Below, in pieces: positions 58,133-64,000 of a stretch of DNA of 64,000 nucleotides; within the stretch, counting starts at the first letter, position 1, and the number at the start of each line of letters is the position of its first letter. The stretch is from the NCBI RefSeq assembly GCF_022836435.1, contig NZ_BQXC01000001.1, positions 438,400 through 502,399 of the forward strand, read 5' to 3'. This DNA is from Nitrosomonas sp. PY1. Lineage in GTDB: Bacteria; Pseudomonadota; Gammaproteobacteria; Burkholderiales; Nitrosomonadaceae. A model generated the notes under the pieces. The model worked only from the letters and a program-made list of their open reading frames with translations, was not told the DNA's origin and did not search any database. Made by a program: the position numbers and the translations under genes.

Positions 58133-60699
58133 AAACTGGAAACACAATGATGTTAAACCGTTGGCTACTTGCGGGTGAATGGCGGTCGCATATCGGTCAA
58201 GCATTGGTTGCTTTGCTGGCGATTGCGATTGGTGTTGCAATGGGTTTTTCGATTCATTTGCTCAATAGTGCTGCATTTAACGAATTTTCTGCTGCTAGTA
58301 AGAATCTGTCTGGACAGTCGGACTTATTGGTGCGTGCCAAGACTACTTTAATGGATGAGGCGCTTTATCCTCAGTTGGCGGCTTATGATGGCGTGGCAGT
58401 AGCCAATCCAGTGCTGGAGTTGGATATTGCAATGCCTGGTAAGCGACAAGCTCGTGGCGATTACAAGTTGAAAGTCATCGGGATCGATATGTTTCGTGCA
58501 GCACAAATTGCTCCCGATTTGTTAGGGGTTCCCGAAGAAGGCAAGGCAATGGATCGATTGGCGGATGACGCGATCTTTTTATCACCAGCGGCAATGTCTT
58601 GGTTGGAAGTGAAACAAGGCGATACGCTGTCATTCCAGGTTGGAATACAGTCTGTATCATTGCGTGTTGCAGGTGGTTTAGTGCGTGCCAGAAGTGGACA
58701 AAGTATTGCTGTGATGGATATCGGTGCAGCGCAATGGCGTTTACAGCACTTGGGTAAGTTGTCGCGTGTTGAATTGAAATTAAAAGACGGCGTAAGTCAT
58801 TCTGTATTTAAAAATAAGTTGGAGCAGTATCTAGGAACATCTTATACGGTTGTTGAATTGGAAAATCAAGAAGCACGGGTGGCCAATATGTCGCGTGCTT
58901 ATCGTGTCAACTTGAATATGCTGGCGTTGGTGGCTTTATTCACCGGAAGCTTTTTAGTGTTTTCGACACAAGCGCTCTCGATAATACGCCGCCGCCAGCA
59001 ATTTGCGTTGCTGCGAGTATTGGGTTTTACCCGTCACCAAATACTTTGGCAAGTGATGATAGAAGGACTGGTACTGGGAATACTCGGCTCGATTGTAGGA
59101 GTGGTATTGGGGTATGGGATTGCCGTCAGTGTGATTGAATTCTTTGGAGGGGGATTAGGTAGTGGATTCTTTCCGGGTGTTAAACCTGATATTAATTTTG
59201 AAATTTGGACCGCTTTGATCTATTTTATAGTTGGACTGGGTGTGACATTATTGGGAAGTATTGTGCCTGCATTGGAGGCTGCGCGCGCAAAACCTGCATT
59301 GGCATTGAAATTGGGTAGCGAAGATGCAGCCATAAAAAAAACATCTTTTCCTCTGTTTGCCATGATAGGGCTGTGTTTCGCTGTTATCTTCACGCAATTA
59401 CCAGCTTTAAATGGATTACCGGTTTTTGGCTATTTGGCCATTGCGTTGCTGTTAATTGGCAGCATCGCTTTAATGCCGTATTTAATCACTTGGCTTTTTG
59501 CTGCTACGGCTGCTTTTAGAAGGCGTGTCCGCATAGGTGTCGTTGGGTTTCTATCCTTGGCGAGGTTGGAGAATGCATCCAATCATGCGTCGATTGCGCT
59601 TGGGGGTATATTGGCAAGTTTCAGCTTGATGGTTGCGATGGCTATTATGGTAACAAGCTTCCGTGAATCTGTTGATCAGTGGCTAGATCGTGTATTGCCT
59701 GCTGATCTTTATGTGCGCACTGCTGCTGTTGGAGATCTTGGTAGTTTTGATTTAGACACGCAGCAAATGATTTCTGCGTTGCCCGCTTTTTCTCGAGTGG
59801 ATTTTTTTCGCACACAACAAGTATTATTCGATGTTAATAGACCGGAAGTGACATTATTTGCGCGTTCGATTGATCGAATGGACCCGCGAAATACATTGCC
59901 TATTATTGATGATGAAACACATGCGGTTATAGCGCTGGATTCATTACCGGAAAATGTTTTACCTGTTTGGGTATCGGAAGCCATGGTGGATTTATATGGC
60001 TATCGGGTTGGGGAGAGAATAATGCTACCGATTGGTGCGGGTATACATGAGTTTATGGTAGTGGCTGTTTGGCGTGATTACGGGCGTCAATTCGGTGCGA
60101 TACAAATGCAATTGGATGATTATCGTACCGTTACGGGTGATTTCATCGTGAATACGGTTGCGTTGTGGTTGCAAGCGAATGTATCAATGCAACAAGGCAT
60201 TGAGCAATTAAGGCAATTACCTTTTGGTAAGGAACTGGAGATTTCTCGGTCGAGCGATTTGCGAGCGATTAGCCTAGAAATCTTTGATCGTAGTTTTGCG
60301 GTTACCTATTTGCTTGAGTTGGTTGCAGTCATTATTGGGCTATTTGGTGTAGCTGCAAGCTTTTCTGCGCAAATGCTGGCACGCGCAAAAGAATTCGGCA
60401 TGCTACGGCATATTGGTGTGATGCGACGCCAAATTCTATTCATGTTGGCCACTGAAGGTGGTTTGTTGACAAGCTTGGGTATTATGTTTGGGTTTTTGCT
60501 CGGCTGGGGAATCAGTTTGATTCTGATTTTTATCATTAACCCGCAATCATTCCATTGGACAATGCAAATGCACTTACCCTGGGGTTGGTTGCTATTAATC
60601 GCAATCGTTATGCTGATTACTGCAACAGGCACGGCATTATTGGCAGGGCGACGTGCGGTTTCAAAGCAAGTAATACAGGCTGTTCGGGAGGATTGGTGA
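58129..60699 (+). CDS. FtsX-family ABC permease
   Basis: 856 residues with two FtsX repeats: four helices early and in the middle (about 260-480) and a final three at about 730-850, each with a large periplasmic domain. The helices include LALVALFTGSFLVFSTQALS and the ends LRHIGVMRRQILFMLATEGG. Long double-FtsX permeases of this build are linked to lipoprotein or lipid export and occur with AttH-type lipocalins, as here. It overlaps the next gene by one base (TGATG). Confidence 0.9.
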   Translation: MKTGNTMMLNRWLLAGEWRSHIGQALVALLAIAIGVAMGFSIHLLNSAAFNEFSAASKNLSGQSDLLVRAKTTLMDEALYPQLAAYDGVAVANPVLELDIAMPGKRQARGDYKLKVIGIDMFRAAQIAPDLLGVPEEGKAMDRLADDAIFLSPAAMSWLEVKQGDTLSFQVGIQSVSLRVAGGLVRARSGQSIAVMDIGAAQWRLQHLGKLSRVELKLKDGVSHSVFKNKLEQYLGTSYTVVELENQEARVANMSRAYRVNLNMLALVALFTGSFLVFSTQALSIIRRRQQFALLRVLGFTRHQILWQVMIEGLVLGILGSIVGVVLGYGIAVSVIEFFGGGLGSGFFPGVKPDINFEIWTALIYFIVGLGVTLLGSIVPALEAARAKPALALKLGSEDAAIKKTSFPLFAMIGLCFAVIFTQLPALNGLPVFGYLAIALLLIGSIALMPYLITWLFAATAAFRRRVRIGVVGFLSLARLENASNHASIALGGILASFSLMVAMAIMVTSFRESVDQWLDRVLPADLYVRTAAVGDLGSFDLDTQQMISALPAFSRVDFFRTQQVLFDVNRPEVTLFARSIDRMDPRNTLPIIDDETHAVIALDSLPENVLPVWVSEAMVDLYGYRVGERIMLPIGAGIHEFMVVAVWRDYGRQFGAIQMQLDDYRTVTGDFIVNTVALWLQANVSMQQGIEQLRQLPFGKELEISRSSDLRAISLEIFDRSFAVTYLLELVAVIIGLFGVAASFSAQMLARAKEFGMLRHIGVMRRQILFMLATEGGLLTSLGIMFGFLLGWGISLILIFIINPQSFHWTMQMHLPWGWLLLIAIVMLITATGTALLAGRRAVSKQVIQAVREDW

Positions 60700-61808
60700 T
60701 GAAGCAATTGCACAAAAAGAATGAGAAGCGGTTTGTTATTCTGATCAATTTGTTACTGCTAGTGATCAGTGTAATAACCGTCAATGATTCGGTACAGTCT
60801 TCGCGCTTATTGCCGGTCTTATCTGAGCATTCATTAGTTTTTCCGGACGATTATGGAGCGCATCCGGGTTTTCGTCTCGAGTGGTGGTATATCACTGGAT
60901 GGCTCGAAACGGACGATAAAAAGAAATTGGGTTTTCAGGTGACTTTTTTTCGCTATGCGACAGACTTGAATTCGGAAAATCCGAGTCGATTTGCTGCGAA
61001 AGATGTGATTATTGCACATTTGGCACTATCGGATCCTGTCGTAGGCCGATTAATGCATCGGGAAAAAACTGCACGCGAAGGTTTTGATTTGGCCTATTCA
61101 AAACAAGGAAATACGGATGTAAAGTTGGATGATTGGTCTCTGGTTCGTGAAGAGAATGGAGTTTATCAAGTGGATATGCGAGTGGAAGATTTTGGTCTGC
61201 AATTATCGTTACGGCCAACACAAAAACCAATGCTGCAAGGCGATCAGGGTTTTTCTCGCAAAGGGCCCAAACCGGAGCAGGCAAGCTATTACTATAGTGA
61301 ACCTCACTTAAGCGCGACCGGTACAGTATTCAGAAATCACCAACCGATTCGTGTGAGCGGAGTGGCTTGGTTGGATCATGAGTGGTCAACAGCTTATCTT
61401 GATTCAGATGCGGATGGGTGGGACTGGGTAGGCGCAAATCTGAATGATGGTTCTGCGTTGATGATGTTTCAAATTCGCGGTAAAAAGGGTGATCGAATAT
61501 GGGCTTATGCTGCACTTCGAGAGATTTCCGGAGAGATGCGTTTTTTTACTGCCGATGAAATTGAATTTATACCTATCCGTATGTGGAAATCACCGCATAC
61601 CGAAGCGATATATCCTGTTTCTATGCGTGTTCGTACAGGTGAAATCGAGTGGCAATTGATACCGCTTATGGATGATCAAGAACTGGATGCTAGGCAATCC
61701 ACTGGTGCAGTTTACTGGGAAGGTGCTGTAAAACTGATCAAAGATAATCGCTCGGTTGGACAAGGCTATCTTGAATTGACTGGCTATGTAAGCTCTTTAA
61801 CGTTATAA
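60699..61808 (+). CDS. AttH/CrtC-like lipocalin-fold protein
   Basis: 369 residues with an amino signal-anchor (about residues 12-28). The body begins FPDDYGAHPGFRLEWWYITGWL (the EWWY motif of the family) and has GVAWLDHEWSTAYLDSDADGWDWVG in the middle (cited as WLDHEWST). Such proteins fold as a double lipocalin and are related to carotenoid hydratase CrtC and AttH. Coupled to the FtsX permease, it probably handles a hydrophobic substrate in the periplasm; the substrate is unknown. Confidence 0.85.
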   Translation: MKQLHKKNEKRFVILINLLLLVISVITVNDSVQSSRLLPVLSEHSLVFPDDYGAHPGFRLEWWYITGWLETDDKKKLGFQVTFFRYATDLNSENPSRFAAKDVIIAHLALSDPVVGRLMHREKTAREGFDLAYSKQGNTDVKLDDWSLVREENGVYQVDMRVEDFGLQLSLRPTQKPMLQGDQGFSRKGPKPEQASYYYSEPHLSATGTVFRNHQPIRVSGVAWLDHEWSTAYLDSDADGWDWVGANLNDGSALMMFQIRGKKGDRIWAYAALREISGEMRFFTADEIEFIPIRMWKSPHTEAIYPVSMRVRTGEIEWQLIPLMDDQELDARQSTGAVYWEGAVKLIKDNRSVGQGYLELTGYVSSLTL

Positions 61809-61934
61809 CAGCGCATAAAGGTGACTGGATATTATTTCAATACTTTCATTGTTGATAAATGTGAGTTAGAATTCAAAAGTCAATATGATTGACGTATCGA
61901 GTGTATGATATAAAATCATTGTGAACTGACTATA

Positions 61935-61983
61935 CTCACTTGTTTATTACATCAATTAAGGTTGGATGTAATAAACAAGTGAG
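61935..61983. repeat. Perfect 19-base inverted repeat
   Basis: CTCACTTGTTTATTACATC (61935-61953) and its exact reverse complement (61965-61983) are separated by 11 bases. Outer partial pairing (TGAACT at 61922 with AGTTCA at 61985) extends the symmetry. Neither side is followed by a T run, so it is not a standard terminator. It lies about 100 bases before the small membrane protein at 62085. Confidence 0.85.
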
Positions 61984-62084
61984 AAGTTCATGGTCGATGG
62001 TATGATCATGTAAAGGTAGGAAAAACGTTTCTAAATTTTAGAAGCGAGGTTGTTTGTAGTTTGTAAAATATTAAGGAGAAAAGG

Positions 62085-62201
62085 ATGCAAAACGAAAGTG
62101 GTATCAACAGAAGAGAAACAGATGCACAAGTATTGAGACTGTTCTTTATTTCAACCGCTGCTTTTATTGTTATCGGTGCGGTTATTTACGGAATATTCTA
62201 A
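62085..62201 (+). CDS. 38-residue single-helix membrane protein, unknown
   Basis: A complete short gene: AAGGAG lies a few bases before the ATG, and 38 codons follow. The protein has a polar, basic amino part (about residues 1-18, with NRRETDAQ) and a single hydrophobic helix (LFFISTAAFIVIGAVIYGIF) to the end. Size and shape recall the tiny helper subunits of respiratory or oxidase complexes, but I cannot assign it. It lies between the perfect inverted repeat and the bidirectional terminator, opposite the protoglobin. Confidence 0.75.
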   Translation: MQNESGINRRETDAQVLRLFFISTAAFIVIGAVIYGIF

Positions 62202-62337
62202 GTTTAAGTAGATTCGATGTTCTGAGTGCATAGATCATAGATTATTACTGTATGGGTTTATGCATGGACTGCTTGTTTCATCGGTTTTTAGTAAACCGCA
62301 GAAAAAAGCTATCAGTCTGAAGATTCCTTAAAAAATT

Positions 62338-62376
62338 AAACACCCATTCATCAGATTCAGATGAATGGGTGTTTTT
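62338..62376. terminator. Bidirectional terminator between the small gene and the protoglobin
   Basis: CACCCATTCATC (62341-62352) pairs exactly with GATGAATGGGTG (62360-62371) over a seven-base loop. An A run before and a T run after let it stop transcription from both sides. It separates two convergent genes. Confidence 0.92.
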
Positions 62377-62405
62377 ATTTACCGTGAATGGTTTAGGGCT
62401 TTGCT

Positions 62406-62999
62406 CTAGAACTCACCGTCTTTGATGTAAGGCTGAGACCATAATATGACTTGCATCAAAACAGATTTTCTCCAGGCGTCTTGCATGCGATCAACATCAT
62501 CACGGGAATGTCCACCCTTTTCAAGAAATGGGCGTAATGTTGTGGTAATTGGAATTAATAGTGCAAAAATATAATGCACGTGAATGATGGGCACCGATTT
62601 TACATTATCGGTTTTGTTTTTCTTTGCACTATGGTGACGCAAGCCAATTTCGTATTGATAATTTAACCAATTTTGATCGTATTCACCTTTGGCGGTATCT
62701 AAAATCCATTGCCCAAAGCGTTTTCTTACTCCGCCTAGATAATCCATATTCGGTGTGCCGTCAGCTGCATTGGTAAAGTAGTGCAGTAAAAAAGGCGTGG
62801 AACCTACAAAGCCGTACCATACATCCAGGATTTGTTCGGTTTGATCTTTTAGGATGTCATGCGACATTTTCAAATACCGAACGTCGTCATCACCAAATAA
62901 GGATGCTTGCTTGAGCTTTGCAAAATCGTCTATCGACAGGGGGGATTTTTTTAGATCGGCACTACCATAGGTGTATCCTGGTATGTTTGTTGTTGCCAT
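62406..62999 (-). CDS. Protoglobin
   Basis: 197-residue single-domain haem globin of the protoglobin/globin-coupled-sensor lineage, with no signalling domain attached. The proximal haem His lies in YEIGLRHH (His about residue 122), and VWYGFVGSTPFL and the late ILWSQPYIKDG are typical. Protoglobins bind O2, NO and CO and are found in many nitrifiers; a role in NO handling is plausible but not shown here. A GGAAG ribosome-binding site precedes the ATG. Confidence 0.9.
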   Translation of the reverse strand: MATTNIPGYTYGSADLKKSPLSIDDFAKLKQASLFGDDDVRYLKMSHDILKDQTEQILDVWYGFVGSTPFLLHYFTNAADGTPNMDYLGGVRKRFGQWILDTAKGEYDQNWLNYQYEIGLRHHSAKKNKTDNVKSVPIIHVHYIFALLIPITTTLRPFLEKGGHSRDDVDRMQDAWRKSVLMQVILWSQPYIKDGEF

Positions 63000-63203
63000 A
63001 AAATTACTTCCTTTTTTAGATGATTAATCACTTGAGTTATTGAAGGTAGAACGCGAATCCAAGAAAGGCTGCGGCTACGTCATATTATTGATGGGTTGTT
63101 ACATTTTGCTTCAAATAATCAATTCAATTGAGCATTAGAATGAAATTTGAACTATGAATTCTACAGGAAAGCTTTGATTACGTGAACATTCTTTTATTTG
63201 GAA

Positions 63204-64000
63204 TTATTTAATTTGGTTTTTATGAGCAGATTCGTTTATGTGGGCTTGCGATTTCAGCATTGCAATTATCGACCGTGTTTCTGGATATACATTGCGCCAT
63301 ACATAAAAGGATTCCGCAGCTTGCTCAACCAGCATGCCGATTCCATCTGCCAGTCGACTAACACCGCATCGTTGGGCAAATCTCAAGAAAGTGGTTGGTT
63401 CAGCGCGATACATCATGTCATAAGCTAAGCTATCTTCGGCAAAGATACACGCAGGTATATCAGGGAATGTATTTTGCAAGTCGGCTGAAGTGGCATTGAT
63501 AACAATATCGAATACCTGATTGGATAGATTGTCAAAATTACAAGCAGTAATATCTCCGTAACATTCAAATTGTTGTTGTAATGTTTTAGCTTTTTCGAAA
63601 GTACGATTGGCAACAACTAATCGGATAGGTTTCTGTTGCAATAGCGGCATGATTACGCCGCGTGAAGCCCCGCCAGCACCGATTAACAATATGCGCTTTT
63701 TGGCTAGGTTTACTGCCAGATTGCGAGTAATGTCATGTATTAATCCTATGCCATCGGTGTTATCTCCAAGAATTTCATCGTTTTCGAACTTTAAAGTATT
63801 TACTGCTTGTGCGAGAGATGCGCGTTCGGTTAATCGAGTGGCGATTTGATAGGCTTCCAGTTTGAAAGGAACAGTCACATTCGCGCCGCGACCGTTTTGT
63901 TGAATGAGTTGCATTACTGTAATTTTAAATTGATCCAGTGGTGCAAGAATTGCTGAATACGCCATCGATTGATTGGTTTGTTGCGCAAAAATAGTATGTA
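63204..64000 (-). CDS. aroE: Shikimate dehydrogenase, 5' end cut by the window
   Basis: NADP-dependent reduction of 3-dehydroshikimate in aromatic amino acid synthesis. The frame is open to the right edge, reading HTIFAQQTNQSMAYSAILAP before ANVTVPFKLEAYQ; the first ~15-20 residues are outside. LGDNTDGIGLI and the NADP motif LLIGAGGASRGVIMPLL (about 128) are present, as is the late YDMMYRAEPT. About 265 residues visible. Confidence 0.95.
   Translation of the reverse strand, partial: HTIFAQQTNQSMAYSAILAPLDQFKITVMQLIQQNGRGANVTVPFKLEAYQIATRLTERASLAQAVNTLKFENDEILGDNTDGIGLIHDITRNLAVNLAKKRILLIGAGGASRGVIMPLLQQKPIRLVVANRTFEKAKTLQQQFECYGDITACNFDNLSNQVFDIVINATSADLQNTFPDIPACIFAEDSLAYDMMYRAEPTTFLRFAQRCGVSRLADGIGMLVEQAAESFYVWRNVYPETRSIIAMLKSQAHINESAHKNQIK

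Noticed and set aside
61935-61983. Rho-independent terminator after the AttH-like gene
   Set aside because: The stem is long and perfect but AT-rich, and no T run follows on either strand, so it does not fit an intrinsic terminator; kept as an inverted repeat.

Overview
The window looks like a chromosomal segment of an AT-leaning betaproteobacterium, most likely an ammonia oxidiser of the Nitrosomonas group. This is inferred from protein style, gene order and the mix of functions (glyQ-glyS, TPR lipoprotein-lolB-ispE-tRNA-Gln-prs-rplY-pth-ychF, yjgA/pmbA, tsaB-rimI-udg / lplT-alr, algH-ruvX-pyrR-pyrB-pyrC', rpsP-rimM-trmD-rplS, a protoglobin). No amo or hao gene lies here, so the genus is not proven.

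Layout. 1-4294 (minus): glyS (cut by the window edge), glyQ and lnt. 4654-13750 (plus): a TPR lipoprotein, minCDE, lolB, ispE, tRNA-Gln, prs, rplY, pth and ychF. 13828-14905 (minus): a DUF192 protein and yjgA, back to back with pmbA. 16399-22235 (plus): a TRAP permease pair without a binding protein, mlaC and mlaB without mlaFED, a YadGH-type ABC exporter, ibaG and a DjlA-like co-chaperone. 22416-24276: tsaB, rimI and a family 4 uracil-DNA glycosylase.

24277-31143 is an accessory island. It holds a decayed IS3-family element, a frameshifted IS110/IS1111-group element, an IS21-type element with truncated istA and intact istB, an RTX relic, a small membrane protein behind a triple direct repeat, a tRNA-Asn 3' relic, a secreted repeat protein, DUF2945 and DUF488 genes, and a second, inverted IS21 right end. 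The two IS21 right ends face each other across about 2.7 kb of cargo.

31144-45776 is mostly minus-strand housekeeping: lplT, a divergent alr, a PpiC foldase, YciI, YciB, a rubredoxin-reductase-like flavoprotein, mlaA, prlC, a pyrC' that lacks the metal-binding HxH, pyrB, pyrR, ruvX, algH, coq7 and glcF. 45995-48087 is the ribosomal/tRNA-modification operon rpsP-rimM-trmD-rplS. 48179-49473 (minus) holds ArsC-like, IalB-like and DUF2024 genes.

50118-56835 is a surface-polysaccharide cluster (GT-B-like transferase, FkbM methyltransferase, GT2, Wzy/WaaL-like ligase or polymerase, two further methyltransferases), with one non-coding stretch of about 640 bp. 56959-61808 holds a parvulin and an ABC ATPase/FtsX permease/AttH-like lipocalin operon. 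The right end carries a perfect 19-bp inverted repeat, a 38-residue membrane protein, a strong bidirectional terminator, a protoglobin and aroE (cut by the edge).

I see no CRISPR array, prophage or complete defence system. The most unusual content is the island at 24.3-31.1 kb and the small regulatory-looking repeats.
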